Position numbers and translations under genes: made by a program | In this document: positions 7,534-16,745 of the stretch, piece by piece | Layout of the letters: every line of letters starts with the position of its first letter | Numbering within the stretch: position 1 is the stretch's first letter | Notes under the pieces: generated by a model | Told to the model about the DNA's origin: nothing | The model's input: only the letters and a program-made list of their open reading frames with translations | Databases searched by the model: none | Assembly: GCA_026391755.1 (NCBI GenBank) | Contig: JAPLDN010000346.1 | Coordinates: 1 to 45,053, forward strand | Origin: Bacteroidota bacterium | Lineage (GTDB): Bacteria; Bacteroidota; Bacteroidia; Bacteroidales; FEN-979 | Direction: 5' to 3' | DNA length: 45,053 bases

Positions 7534-9231
7534 CTAATTCACAAATTTTTTCAGGTTATCAATGATCTGTTTCGCTTTATCGGCTTTCTCATCTTTCGGG
7601 TCTATTGCCAGAACTTTATTGCTGTAAGCAATTGCCGTTACTGCGTATTCCTTATTCTTGGTCCCGGCATACTGAAGGAAATAATAATATGCAAGGTAAT
7701 AAAAAGATTCAATGCGTTCCTTTGCATATTTTGCCGTATCTCCCTGTGTCTTTGAAATAATAGTTTCATAGATGGGCTTTGCAAGACCTTCCTTGCTGGT
7801 CGAGTCAATATTCGATTTGGTCCTTGCCCTCCAAACAAAACCTGTAATATGATCGGGCTGAAGCTGATTGAAGATGGCCAGATTCGTATCGGCCTGGACA
7901 AAATCCTTGACGTTGTAATACACCTTGCCCAGATTATAATAATCCATAGGGGCTGCTTTTTTCAAAATGATCTTCCTCTGGTAGGTTTCTATGGCCTTGT
8001 CGTATTTTTTCACCTTGGTAAGGCATAGAGCTGCTTCCGATAAAAGCTCGGGTTTTGTTGAATCCAGCTCAAATCCTTTCAGTAATTGCTCATAGGCCTG
8101 TTCATCCATTTTATTCCTGGCCAATATCCTGCCATAATAGATGTAATCGGCTGAACGGATCTTTTCAGGCTTTTCGTTGGCAAAAAATTTCTTTGCATAA
8201 TATAATGCTTTATCGTACTGCGCAGTTTCAAAATAAGCATAGGCCAGAGCTCTGTTCAGGTCATTGTTAGTTGAATCGACCTTATAAACTTCATTGAGCT
8301 GATTGATGGCCTCCTTGTATTCCTGCAAGTCGAACAGTATATTCACAAACTGGATCCTTGCAGTGGTATTTCCGGCCGAAAGTTTAAGGAACCTTGCAAA
8401 ATCCCTTTTTGCATCATCATTCCTGTTTGCCTTGGCAAGAAGGAATCCTCTTTCCCTGTAAGCCGGAGCATAGCTGGAATCAATCTTGATGGCTTCATCA
8501 TAATATGTCAAAGCGCTCCTGTATTGCTTGGCTCGCATCCAGAGCTGCCCAATACGCACTTTTGCGAATGGGGACTGGGGATTCAAACTCTGTGCAATAT
8601 TATAATTGGTGATCGCATTGGAACCGTCATTCAACAACATGATATATGCATCTCCTTTGACAATGAACAATAAGTAGTTTTTAGGATCCAGCTTTTCAGC
8701 AGCCTTTAATAAAGAAAATATCTGGGTGGTGTCTTTTATCAGGGCTTTGACATACCCATTGGCCATCCTGATAAGGACATTGGCCTGTTTGACAGGATCC
8801 ATGATAATACTCTTATTCGCCTTGCTTGGAAGAAGGGCATATGCTTTGGCGTAAAAATCCTGGCCCGCACCCTTGTCTTTATTGAGGAATGCAATTTCCC
8901 CCATACCAACCAGGTTAAGCGGATTGGCAGGATCTTTCTGGATACCTGTCTGAAAGATGATCTTTGCTGAATCGGAGATCTCTTTCAGCGAATAATTGGA
9001 AGTGTCGGAGAAGTATTCGTTGATAAAATTTTCGCCATAATAGTAATAGACTTCCCCATCGGCCGGATTCTGCTTTATCAAAGACTTATAAGCAGAGGCA
9101 GCTGCCTTAAACTGTTCACTGCGCATAAGCCATACAGCGGCTTTGATATCCTGGGCACGGACTTCCGTCAAAAACGTGCATACAAGCAATAAAACTATAA
9201 CCAGTCCTGTCTTTTTAAAATTGCTCATCAT
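7534..9231 (-). CDS. exported tetratricopeptide repeat protein
   Basis: This 565-residue protein has an N-terminal signal peptide (hydrophobic residues 9-22, cleavage probably after VRA). The rest is almost all helical tetratricopeptide repeats, for example AYAYFETAQYDKALYYAKKF and YYNLGKVYYNVKDFVQADTN. Such proteins act as periplasmic or envelope scaffolds. The gene lies 19 bases after a PstS-like lipoprotein gene and before exbB. This order recurs in Bacteroidota, so a role in assembling or tuning the Ton motor is likely but unproven. The start has two adjacent ATG codons (9231 and 9228). Nothing looks truncated. Confidence 0.85.
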   Translation of the reverse strand: MMSNFKKTGLVIVLLLVCTFLTEVRAQDIKAAVWLMRSEQFKAAASAYKSLIKQNPADGEVYYYYGENFINEYFSDTSNYSLKEISDSAKIIFQTGIQKDPANPLNLVGMGEIAFLNKDKGAGQDFYAKAYALLPSKANKSIIMDPVKQANVLIRMANGYVKALIKDTTQIFSLLKAAEKLDPKNYLLFIVKGDAYIMLLNDGSNAITNYNIAQSLNPQSPFAKVRIGQLWMRAKQYRSALTYYDEAIKIDSSYAPAYRERGFLLAKANRNDDAKRDFARFLKLSAGNTTARIQFVNILFDLQEYKEAINQLNEVYKVDSTNNDLNRALAYAYFETAQYDKALYYAKKFFANEKPEKIRSADYIYYGRILARNKMDEQAYEQLLKGFELDSTKPELLSEAALCLTKVKKYDKAIETYQRKIILKKAAPMDYYNLGKVYYNVKDFVQADTNLAIFNQLQPDHITGFVWRARTKSNIDSTSKEGLAKPIYETIISKTQGDTAKYAKERIESFYYLAYYYFLQYAGTKNKEYAVTAIAYSNKVLAIDPKDEKADKAKQIIDNLKKFVN

Positions 9232-9250
9232 AAGATAATTTCTACAAAGT

Positions 9251-10207
9251 TTAATGCTTAATTTGGACTATTCTTACCGGCATGGCTGCTGGCACCATCC
9301 CGGATCTCAGTATGATCAGCTGGCCTTTTTCCCCTGCAATGAATGAAGAAAGCCCGAAGGCAAGGCCATGGTATGTCTGCCTGTTGATACAGTAAACACT
9401 CCGCGTAAAGGGGTAATCTCCCTGCGCAATATATGCCTGGTAGGGTTTGTAAAAGCTGGAACCGGGATCATTGGTACCGGGCGTGCTCACGCCGACTACT
9501 TTCACCTGCTTCAGGAAACGGTTGGAAACCGTATCTTCCTTGTCACTGATCCAGTTCACGCTGATAACACCTATGGCATTAAGGTTATTTTTAACGAATG
9601 AAATGACATCGGCATTGGAATTCACGGCAAAACAACTTGAAGGCAGACCGGGTAGATTGAATTTTTCCCTGATGTACCTGGGGTTACAAGATTTGTAATT
9701 ATCAAATACAACCTTGATATCCCCCAGCTTTGATTTAGGGTTCATCTGTTTCCAGGTCCTGACCTCACCCTTGAATATGCCTTCGATTTTATCATAAAAC
9801 AGGTTTGTGTCAGGATTCTCGGGATTGACGATAAACACAATTCCATCATAAGCGATAAGGGTCGTCTTTGGAATGAATTGTCTTTCGTTGAGATATTTTT
9901 CTTCGTCAACTGTCAGTTTTCGGCTAACAATCACCAGGGGCACCGAATCTTTCATGAAAAGGTTGATAATATCGGATTCGTTTCCGTATACCGCATCGAC
10001 CTTCGCATATTTATAGATCGCTCCGAAAGTATAGATCTCGGTATCCAGTAAAAGGCGGTAGGAATCGTCTATACCGGCTTTGATACTTCCATGTGTGGGA
10101 TTGTCGGCCTGCTTAATTCCGTCCCCTCCTCCGCAAGAAGCAAAAAACAGCAGGATTATCAACCCTGCCGCTCCGATTACCATGGTTCCAGCTTTTCCCG
10201 TCTTCAT
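9251..10207 (-). CDS. PstS-like substrate-binding lipoprotein
   Basis: This is a 318-residue periplasmic binding protein of the phosphate-binding (PBP2-like) family. The N-terminus is a lipoprotein signal, FFASCGGG, with the Cys near residue 25. Later segments include IPKTTLIAYDGIVFIVNP, EGIFKGEVRTWKQ (typical of PstS-like domains) and SYPFTRSVY-like QGDYPFTRSVYC. No pstCAB transporter genes are nearby. It sits at the head of the TPR-ExbB-ExbD-TonB cluster, as in many Bacteroidota. I therefore read it as an envelope sensor or accessory of the Ton system rather than a classic phosphate importer. The ligand is unknown. Confidence 0.82.
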   Translation of the reverse strand: MKTGKAGTMVIGAAGLIILLFFASCGGGDGIKQADNPTHGSIKAGIDDSYRLLLDTEIYTFGAIYKYAKVDAVYGNESDIINLFMKDSVPLVIVSRKLTVDEEKYLNERQFIPKTTLIAYDGIVFIVNPENPDTNLFYDKIEGIFKGEVRTWKQMNPKSKLGDIKVVFDNYKSCNPRYIREKFNLPGLPSSCFAVNSNADVISFVKNNLNAIGVISVNWISDKEDTVSNRFLKQVKVVGVSTPGTNDPGSSFYKPYQAYIAQGDYPFTRSVYCINRQTYHGLAFGLSSFIAGEKGQLIILRSGMVPAAMPVRIVQIKH

Positions 10208-10254
10208 TAGATCATTAAACGCTTAAAATCAGCATGTTTCTCAAAACACAAACA

Positions 10255-10262
10255 CAAATTTA
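10255..10262 (-). promoter_or_regulatory. predicted -7 element upstream of the pstS-like gene
   Basis: TAAATTTG on the minus strand matches TAnnTTTG. The -33 region is poor (TTTTAAG about 20 bases upstream). The implied start is near 10251, about 44 bases before the ATG at 10207. The gap 10208-10337 is otherwise AT-rich with no other visible element. Confidence 0.4.
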
Positions 10263-10337
10263 TAAATAATATTATTGCGTCCTTAAAATTAATAGGCTAA
10301 AATAAACGGAATCAGCTGAAAATGCAAGAAAAATCGG

Positions 10338-10535
10338 TCATTCATCCTGATCTTCCCGTGATTTGGTCCATATGCGGGCCAGGCGGTAACCTCCGTAAAG
10401 AAAAAGAAAAACAGCAAAGCTGACTTTAATGTTTTGGGGAAGATGTTTGAAGTAAGGGCTGATAAAAACAGATATGCCAAGAATAAAATAAAGGGTGGCA
10501 ACAGCGTATGCGAAATATTTATAGTATTTTTTCAC
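10338..10535 (-). CDS. small two-helix membrane protein, unknown function
   Basis: This is a 65-residue protein starting at GTG, whose G is shared with the TAG stop of the upstream gene (TAGTG). The one-base overlap implies translational coupling and decides the start. An ATG at 10583 in the same frame lies inside the upstream gene and is unlikely. Two membrane segments are visible (about residues 8-25 and 36-53), with a basic and acidic tail ending SREDQDE. I do not recognise a family. It is probably co-expressed with the 108-residue protein before it and perhaps with the nuo operon upstream. Confidence 0.65.
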   Translation of the reverse strand: MKKYYKYFAYAVATLYFILGISVFISPYFKHLPQNIKVSFAVFLFLYGGYRLARIWTKSREDQDE

Positions 10536-10861
10536 TATCTCTGAACCAGATAGTAAGGTATGTCCCAGTCCTGGTCGGGCCACTGGTTCCAGTAAGCAGG
10601 GTTCAGCACATGGCCATCTTTCCTTACAAGCCTTCTTTCATAAAGACTGATCATGGCGTTGAACAGGATATCTGTCACTCCGATCACGGAAGTAGGCAGT
10701 AGAGTGCCATCCTTGGCTTTTTCTTTTTCGGTTATTACCACGAGACCGTTAAACTCCAGTATCCCTTTCAGGAATGTAAGCCTGTCTTCTGAAGCGCCTG
10801 TCTCAATAACAGTACAACGAACCCCTTCAATTTCTGTAACCGTATGTTTCCCTTTAAGCAT
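10535..10861 (-). CDS. conserved-looking hypothetical protein, 108 aa
   Basis: This 108-residue soluble protein has no signal peptide and no membrane segment. It begins MLKGKHTVTEIEGVRC and ends with an aromatic-rich tail (PAYWNQWPDQDWDIPYYL). I do not recognise a domain. The pattern of alternating beta strands (RCTVIETG, GLVVITEKE, TSVIGVTD) followed by a helix suggests a compact alpha/beta fold. It follows nuoN after 55 bases that hold an octamer repeat, and it overlaps the small membrane protein gene by one base. The pair therefore looks like a unit. Coding is supported by the coupling and by the absence of a better frame. Confidence 0.65.
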   Translation of the reverse strand: MLKGKHTVTEIEGVRCTVIETGASEDRLTFLKGILEFNGLVVITEKEKAKDGTLLPTSVIGVTDILFNAMISLYERRLVRKDGHVLNPAYWNQWPDQDWDIPYYLVQR

Positions 10862-10879
10862 AATATTTCTTTTAACTCC

Positions 10880-10909
10880 ATATCCAATTATCCAGTTATC
10901 CGGTTATCC
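10880..10909. repeat. short tandem octamer repeat in the gap after nuoN
   Basis: The plus strand reads AATTATCC, AGTTATCC and GGTTATCC in direct succession, preceded by a partial ATATCC. The unit is degenerate in its first two bases. It lies between the nuoN stop (10917) and the next start (10861). Confidence 0.7.
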
Positions 10910-10916
10910 CGTCATC

Positions 10917-12326
10917 TTAATACAACCCAAAACTCAGTCCGTTTATCATCTCGAATACCGCACTGAAGATACCGATTGCAAAAATACCCACCAGGCAGAG
11001 AATAAGGCCGAGGCTTGAATAGAAATCGCTTTTGATCCTAGGTATAGGTCTGTCGCTGCGGTTCAGGAACATCGCCTTGATGACCAGTAAATAATAGTAT
11101 AATGAAATGATGGTATTTATGATTGCAATCAGGACCAGAATATACAAGCCATGATTGGCTGCGGCGGCGAAAAGGAAGAATTTTCCAAAGAAGCCTGCTA
11201 CCGGTGGAATGCCTGCCAGTGAAAAGAGCGACAGCATCATCACCATGGCCAGCCTTGGGTTGGTCCTGTATAAACCATCGTAATCATTGATCGTTTCAAG
11301 TCCTGAACGGTTCGAGATGATAGCAACCACGCCAAAAGCGCCAAGGTTTGAGAAGATATAGACAAGAACAAAATAGATCACGGTGGCCATTCCGTACTGA
11401 CTCTGTCCGATGATACCAAGCAGGATAAAGCCGGCCTGGGCGATTGATGAAAATGCCAGGAACCGTTTAAGGTTTTGTTGGCGGATGGCAAAGAGGTTCC
11501 CCAGTGTGATGGTAAGAATAATGATAATGTACAACACATTGCTCCACATCAGCGCGATCTTGCTGAAAACTGTAAACAGAAGTATAGTTAAAATAAAGGC
11601 TGCCGCACCTTTTGAAACAACTGAAAGATATGAGGTAATATTTATGGGTGCGCCTTCGTATACATCGGCAGTCCATAAATGGAAAGGAACCAGGGAGATT
11701 TTAAATGCCATGCCTGCAAAGAAGAAGATAAATCCGAGGACCTGCAGAGGGGTGCCGGTGAAAGCAGGTCCGACTTCGGCGAAGTATAAGGTGCCTGTAG
11801 TTCCATAGACCATCGACAGTCCATAAAGAAGAATGCCAGAAGAGAGTGCTGATGAGAAAATGAGTTTCACGCCTGCTTCAGCTGATTTCTCCTTGAAACG
11901 TTCGAACGCGGCAAGTGCGGCGAGGGGAATGGTGGCAAGTTCCAGTCCGAGATAGAACATCAGGAAATCACCCGAGGAGATCATATACTGCATCCCGATA
12001 AGAGTTGAGAGCATCAGGATGTAATATTCGCTGATCTTTTCTTTGTTCTCGGGTTTTTTAAGCCAGTCGGCGCTCTGTATCATGACTATAAGCACCCCGA
12101 TATTCAGGATATTTTTAAGCATCAGGGTCAGTGCCGTGGTCTGGTACATCCCGCCAAACAATATCCCCGTGGGCCCCGGAATAAAACCCAGGATCAGAAC
12201 AGCCGTCATCAGGAGGATAGCGGGCGTAATGATCCTGCTTTTTTTATCAGCAGGAAGGAAAATCTCAACAAGCAAAAGAATCACCGTGATGGCAATCAGC
12301 AGTAATTCGTGTCTCATGATCAACAT
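10917..12326 (-). CDS. nuoN: complex I subunit N (proton-pumping antiporter-like)
   Basis: This 469-residue protein of about 14 membrane helices is one of the three Mrp-antiporter-like pumps of complex I. The key glutamate lies in the helix LGLELATIPLAAL and the lysine helix in KISLVPFHLWTADVYEGAP. The C-terminus ends in a membrane segment. It is the last nuo gene, 36 bases after nuoM. A second ATG at 12317 (MRHELLLIAI) is an equally possible start. Nothing is missing against the family's normal length (about 460-490). Confidence 0.95.
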   Translation of the reverse strand: MLIMRHELLLIAITVILLLVEIFLPADKKSRIITPAILLMTAVLILGFIPGPTGILFGGMYQTTALTLMLKNILNIGVLIVMIQSADWLKKPENKEKISEYYILMLSTLIGMQYMISSGDFLMFYLGLELATIPLAALAAFERFKEKSAEAGVKLIFSSALSSGILLYGLSMVYGTTGTLYFAEVGPAFTGTPLQVLGFIFFFAGMAFKISLVPFHLWTADVYEGAPINITSYLSVVSKGAAAFILTILLFTVFSKIALMWSNVLYIIIILTITLGNLFAIRQQNLKRFLAFSSIAQAGFILLGIIGQSQYGMATVIYFVLVYIFSNLGAFGVVAIISNRSGLETINDYDGLYRTNPRLAMVMMLSLFSLAGIPPVAGFFGKFFLFAAAANHGLYILVLIAIINTIISLYYYLLVIKAMFLNRSDRPIPRIKSDFYSSLGLILCLVGIFAIGIFSAVFEMINGLSFGLY

Positions 12327-12362
12327 GGGTCAGATATTTATTTGTTTCTTACTTTTTTCGAT

Positions 12363-13874
12363 TTAATGAAGAATGGGACCTGCCAGCAATATTCTCTGCA
12401 TGACCGGTACCAGTCCGTTATTGATCATATCGCTCAGCCAGAGCGGAGCCATCCCGATAGCTGTAATGCCCAGAATAAGGGTTACCACACTCATGCGGTC
12501 AAACCATTTTGCATCAATAATATGATTGAATTCGGGGTTTTTAATTTTACCCATGAGCAGGATTCCGACAACACGCAGTATATAAACTGCGGTAACAACA
12601 ATTGAAGATGCGGCGATAATAGTGCATACCCTGTGGAATACATCATTATGCTGGAATGAACCCACGAAGATGGTCATTTCGGCAACGAAACCGCTGAAAC
12701 CGGGAAGGCCGAGCGAAGCGAGGCCGCCAATTACGTATGCCACAGCGAGAAATGGCATGACTTTCATCAATCCGCCCATTTCATTGATATACCTTGTATG
12801 TGTACGTCCGTATATCATCCCAATCAGTGCAAAGAAAAGGGCTGTCATGATACCATGGGAGATCATCTGCATAATAGCACCGTTCATGGCTGTCTGGTTC
12901 ATCATCAGTACCGCGAAAAGAACAAGTGCACAATGGCTCACCGAGGAATATGCATTGATATATTTAAGGTCTTTCTGCCAGATAGCGCCAAAAGCCCCGT
13001 AGATCACCCCGATGGTTGTAAGGATCAGGAATATCCAGGCCATTTCATGTGCTGCTCCCGGTAGAAGGAATACGGCAACGCGATAACAACCATAACCCCC
13101 GAGTTTCATAAGAACACCTGCATGAAGCATAGATACGGCCGTAGGTGCAGAAGCATGACCGTCGGGGGACCATGTGTGGAAAGGGAATAGAGCTCCAAGG
13201 ACCCCGAATCCTATGAAAAGGAAGGGGAAAAAGAAGCGTTGTGCCGGCATCGGAATGGTAACTTTGGAAATCTGGATCAGGTTAAATGTAAGTGGCCCTC
13301 CACCGGGGGCTGAATTAAAATACAGGCCAAGTAAACCCAGCATGATCAGGGCCGAACCGCCCATTAGCATTAAGGTAAGCTTCATGGCCGAATAATGCCT
13401 CGGGCCGCTCCCCCAGATACCAATAAGCAAATACATAGGGATCACCGCAATCTCATAAAACAGGAATAAAGTGAACAGGTCAAGAGAGATAAAAAAGCCG
13501 AAAACACCTGCAGCAAGAAGGATTAGAGAAGTAAAAAATTCCCTGGGCAGATCAGTGACATCCCAGGATGCAAAGATCCCGGCAAAGATCACAACCGAGG
13601 TCAGGCCGATCATGGCCACCGAAACTCCATCCACCCCAATAAAAAAATGTATATTCAGGTTCTTATACCAGACCATATCCTGGGAGAAAAGTATCTCGGC
13701 AGTATTCCCTGCAGCCCTTGCAGCCAGGAAAAGATAAATGAGAAGCCCGGCCATGAACAGCTGACAGCTCATACCGACAACGGCAGTCCATTTAACCTGC
13801 ATATGGGTCTTGCTGAAAAATATCCCAATGACAGTGAGGACGGGAATTATGATAAACAACAACAGAGGGCTCAT
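12363..13874 (-). CDS. nuoM: complex I subunit M (proton-pumping antiporter-like)
   Basis: This 503-residue protein of about 14 helices is the middle antiporter-like pump. The conserved glutamate lies in FYEIAVIPMYLLIGIWG, and the broken-helix region reads PFHTWSPDGHASAPTAVSM followed by HAGVLMKLGGYG. Length and motifs are normal for the family. It is 12 bases after nuoL and 36 before nuoN. It works in the membrane arm, coupling quinone reduction to proton transport. Confidence 0.96.
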   Translation of the reverse strand: MSPLLLFIIIPVLTVIGIFFSKTHMQVKWTAVVGMSCQLFMAGLLIYLFLAARAAGNTAEILFSQDMVWYKNLNIHFFIGVDGVSVAMIGLTSVVIFAGIFASWDVTDLPREFFTSLILLAAGVFGFFISLDLFTLFLFYEIAVIPMYLLIGIWGSGPRHYSAMKLTLMLMGGSALIMLGLLGLYFNSAPGGGPLTFNLIQISKVTIPMPAQRFFFPFLFIGFGVLGALFPFHTWSPDGHASAPTAVSMLHAGVLMKLGGYGCYRVAVFLLPGAAHEMAWIFLILTTIGVIYGAFGAIWQKDLKYINAYSSVSHCALVLFAVLMMNQTAMNGAIMQMISHGIMTALFFALIGMIYGRTHTRYINEMGGLMKVMPFLAVAYVIGGLASLGLPGFSGFVAEMTIFVGSFQHNDVFHRVCTIIAASSIVVTAVYILRVVGILLMGKIKNPEFNHIIDAKWFDRMSVVTLILGITAIGMAPLWLSDMINNGLVPVMQRILLAGPILH

Positions 13875-13886
13875 TATCTTATCGTT

Positions 13887-15806
13887 TTAATTGGTCCATA
13901 AATAAATGAATAACAAAGCAAGGGCAATGACCCCCGAAATGAACGCAAGGGCATACTGCTGGAGTTGTCCGCTCTGGAATCCTTTGATCCTGTCGGAAAC
14001 CACATTGGTAACATATGCAAACTGGTTCATGGTCCCGTCGACAATATGGCGGTCGAACCATGCAACCGGGCGCGATACATAGTTGAATAAAATTTTCTTT
14101 GTTATGAAAAGATACACCTGGTCGATATAAAATTTGTTGTAGGCCGCTGCGTAAAACCCTCCGAGAGCAGTTGCAATTTTTTTCGATGTGTCGGAACTTT
14201 TCATATACAGCATAGTTGCAATCCCAATCCCTGCAAGTGCAATCAAAATTGAAGGGATTGCAATTCCCCATTCGGTATGGGCCTCAAATGGCATGCTGTC
14301 GGAAGTCACAAGCTTGGTAAAAGGAATAAAGCCAGCAAATGTTGACCCGATAGCCAGAACGATCAGCGGTAAAGTCATGGTCACCGGCGCTTCGTGAGGT
14401 GTGTGATGATAATGCTGGTCCTTCCCCCAGAACACATTGAAATAAAGGCGGAACATATAGAAGGCCGTCATCCCTGCGACCAGGTATTCCATGGCAAATA
14501 AGGCTTTGTTGTGATGGAAAGCGGCAACGAGTATCTCATCCTTGCTGAAAAAACCGGCAAACGGTGGTATGCCCGATATGGCAAGACATGCGATAAGGAA
14601 GGTCGCATGCGTGATGGGCAGGTATTTCCTTAACCCTCCCATCTCGTTCATATAATTCGAATGGACCGCATGGATTATCGCGCCGGCGCCCAGGAAGAGC
14701 AAGGCTTTAAAGAAAGCATGTGTGAACAGATGGAACATGGAGGCCATATAACCGAGTCCTTCTTCACCACCATATCCTGAAACGCCAAGCGCGAGCATCA
14801 TATAGCCTATCTGCGACATTGTCGAGTAAGCCAGGACGCGCTTGATATCATATTGAGTACAAGCTATCACGGCAGCAAATAAAGATGTAAAACCACCTAC
14901 CCAGGCTACAATCTCAAGGGCCGATTGTTCATGATGAAAGATCGGAAACATTCGGGCAACAAGATAAACACCGGCAACAACCATGGTTGCTGCATGGATA
15001 AGGGCCGAAACAGGAGTCGGGCCTTCCATGGCATCAGGCAGCCATATATGCAAAGGGAACATAGCCGATTTACCCGCGCCTCCCATAAAAATAAAGAGCA
15101 TAGACCAGGTCATGGTCGACATTCCCAGGAACATGATACCCTGGCCTGATGTGAAAGCCGGGCTGTTCGGGCCTGTAAGCGTAATGAAATCAAAGGTGCC
15201 CGTAGTATATGAAAGTACCAGAATGCCGATGAGAAAGCCCAGGTCGGCAAAACGGGTTACAATGAATGCTTTTTTGCTTGCAGCAACCGCCGAGTCTTTT
15301 TCATAGTAGAAGCCAATCAGCAGAAAGGAAGAAACACCTACGAGTTCCCAGAAAATATACATCTGGAAAATATTTGTAGCGATGACCAGGCCAAGCATGG
15401 AAAAACTGAACAACGAAAGGATAGAGAAGAAACGTGCAAATCCCTTTTCACCTTTCATATATCCTATGGAGTAAATATGCACCATGAACGATACAGTGGT
15501 GATAACGATCAGCATCATCACCGATATAGGGTCAAGCAGAACACCTATGTCGATATGGAGCTTTTCGGTGAGGTGAAGCCATGTGTAACTAATCCCGATC
15601 ACTTTCTGAAAAGCGCCGTCTGCCTTTTCAAGTACAAAAAAATACTTGTAGGCAGTAAATAGTGCAAGGCAAAAATTGATACCCAGTCCTGTTGTACCAA
15701 TAATTCCCGTCACTATAGGTTTAAACCTGTTGCCGGTAAGCCCTGTGACCACAAATACCAGCAGGGGTATCAGCAGTATCCAGATAGTGTAACTGAAATC
15801 GATCAT
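13887..15806 (-). CDS. nuoL: complex I subunit L (distal proton pump with lateral helix)
   Basis: This 639-residue protein is the distal antiporter-like subunit. Its long C-terminal part corresponds to the lateral helix and final anchor. Conserved elements seen: FWELVGVSSFLLIGF (key Glu), GKSAMFPLHIWLPDAMEGP (Lys and broken helix) and ALIHAATMVVAGVYL. The ATG at 15806 is 93 bases after the nuoK stop. That is by far the widest gap in the operon, and it holds an imperfect 19-position hairpin. Length and motifs are normal. Confidence 0.96.
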   Translation of the reverse strand: MIDFSYTIWILLIPLLVFVVTGLTGNRFKPIVTGIIGTTGLGINFCLALFTAYKYFFVLEKADGAFQKVIGISYTWLHLTEKLHIDIGVLLDPISVMMLIVITTVSFMVHIYSIGYMKGEKGFARFFSILSLFSFSMLGLVIATNIFQMYIFWELVGVSSFLLIGFYYEKDSAVAASKKAFIVTRFADLGFLIGILVLSYTTGTFDFITLTGPNSPAFTSGQGIMFLGMSTMTWSMLFIFMGGAGKSAMFPLHIWLPDAMEGPTPVSALIHAATMVVAGVYLVARMFPIFHHEQSALEIVAWVGGFTSLFAAVIACTQYDIKRVLAYSTMSQIGYMMLALGVSGYGGEEGLGYMASMFHLFTHAFFKALLFLGAGAIIHAVHSNYMNEMGGLRKYLPITHATFLIACLAISGIPPFAGFFSKDEILVAAFHHNKALFAMEYLVAGMTAFYMFRLYFNVFWGKDQHYHHTPHEAPVTMTLPLIVLAIGSTFAGFIPFTKLVTSDSMPFEAHTEWGIAIPSILIALAGIGIATMLYMKSSDTSKKIATALGGFYAAAYNKFYIDQVYLFITKKILFNYVSRPVAWFDRHIVDGTMNQFAYVTNVVSDRIKGFQSGQLQQYALAFISGVIALALLFIYLWTN

Positions 15807-15846
15807 ATGTTGTATATATTATGCGTTAGTCATTTTAATTTGAGCC

Positions 15847-15890
15847 ATGAGTAATGAGTGATGAGTTTTTTCTCATGACTCATCACTCGT
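15847..15890. repeat. hairpin made of ATGAGTG-type heptamers between nuoK and nuoL
   Basis: The left arm is 15847-15865 (ATGAGTA, ATGAGTG, ATGAG), followed by a loop of six T (15866-15871). The right arm is 15872-15890. Of 19 paired positions, 16 are Watson-Crick, one is G-T and two are mismatches. Each arm is built of degenerate heptamers. There is no T-run after the stem in the direction of transcription, so it is not a classic terminator. It may affect nuoL translation or mRNA stability. Confidence 0.65.
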
Positions 15891-15899
15891 CACTCATTA

Positions 15900-16217
15900 C
15901 TAAAACTTCATTTCATTCATCTTCTCCACATCAATATTTACCAAACGGCGATAAATGTTGATGATAATTGCGATTGCCACCGAAGCTTCAGCCGCGGCAA
16001 CAGCAATGATAAAGAGTGTGAAAAACATCCCTTCCAGATGCTCCGGGAAGAGGATTTTGTTAAAGGCCACGAAATTGATACAGACCGAATTCAAAATGAG
16101 TTCGATCGACATCAGCATGGTGATGAGGTTTTTCCTTACCAGGAAGCCGTAAATCCCGATAAAAAACATCGTCGTGGCCAGGACCAGGAACCAGTGAATA
16201 GGTACGCCTTCAAACAT
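15900..16217 (-). CDS. nuoK: complex I subunit K
   Basis: This 105-residue, three-helix membrane subunit homologous to MrpC lies between the pump modules and the quinone module. Both conserved membrane glutamates are visible, in MSIELILNS and in AAAEASVAIAI. The soluble tail (VNIDVEKMNEMKF) is short. The gene follows nuoJ after 18 bases and is separated from nuoL by an unusually wide gap. Confidence 0.95.
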   Translation of the reverse strand: MFEGVPIHWFLVLATTMFFIGIYGFLVRKNLITMLMSIELILNSVCINFVAFNKILFPEHLEGMFFTLFIIAVAAAEASVAIAIIINIYRRLVNIDVEKMNEMKF

Positions 16218-16235
16218 AGGGGTGTATTTTTTAAA

Positions 16236-16745
16236 TTAATCTTTCCTTTTCTTTGCCAGTATAATAGAGCCTATCATGGCCGCCAGCAGCAGCACGCTGA
16301 TGACTTCGAAAGGCAGGGCGTAACCGTATTTACCGGTACTCAGCATGCCTTCGCCTATAGTCCTTATATGCACTCTTGCAGGGTCGAATGTCTTCTGTAC
16401 AAATTCAGTCTGCAGGATTGTAAGTATGCACAAAATTGCGCCTGCAACGGCTGCAATAGCGGCATATATCCTTTTCGTCAAGGGCGGAATAGAGAGTTTA
16501 TCGTTGATCTGGCTTGTGAGCAGGATAGAGAAAATGATCAAAACAACGATACCCCCTGCATACAAGGTTAGCTGGATGGCTGCAAGAAAGTTAAACCTGA
16601 GCAGGAAATACAATCCCGAAGTTGAGAACAGAACGAAAAGCAGGAAGGTAGCGGCCCTCAGGATGCGCCGGCTGGTCACGGTCAGCAGTGAAAAAATCAC
16701 AATCACCGCCGAAAAAAGCAAAAACATGAATTGATTGTTCGTCAT
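16236..16745 (-). CDS. nuoJ: complex I subunit J
   Basis: This 169-residue, five-helix membrane subunit takes part in the conformational coupling near the quinone module. The glycine/aromatic third helix (LTLYAGGIVVLIIFSILLT) is the family signature. I chose the ATG at 16745, which shares its A with the nuoI stop (TGATG). The GTG one codon upstream is an alternative. Divergence from other NuoJ proteins is normal for this weakly conserved subunit. Confidence 0.93.
   Translation of the reverse strand: MTNNQFMFLLFSAVIVIFSLLTVTSRRILRAATFLLFVLFSTSGLYFLLRFNFLAAIQLTLYAGGIVVLIIFSILLTSQINDKLSIPPLTKRIYAAIAAVAGAILCILTILQTEFVQKTFDPARVHIRTIGEGMLSTGKYGYALPFEVISVLLLAAMIGSIILAKKRKD

Noticed and set aside
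15847..15890. CRISPR-like or terminator element
   Set aside because: There are no spacer-separated direct repeats, and no T-run follows the stem in the direction of transcription.
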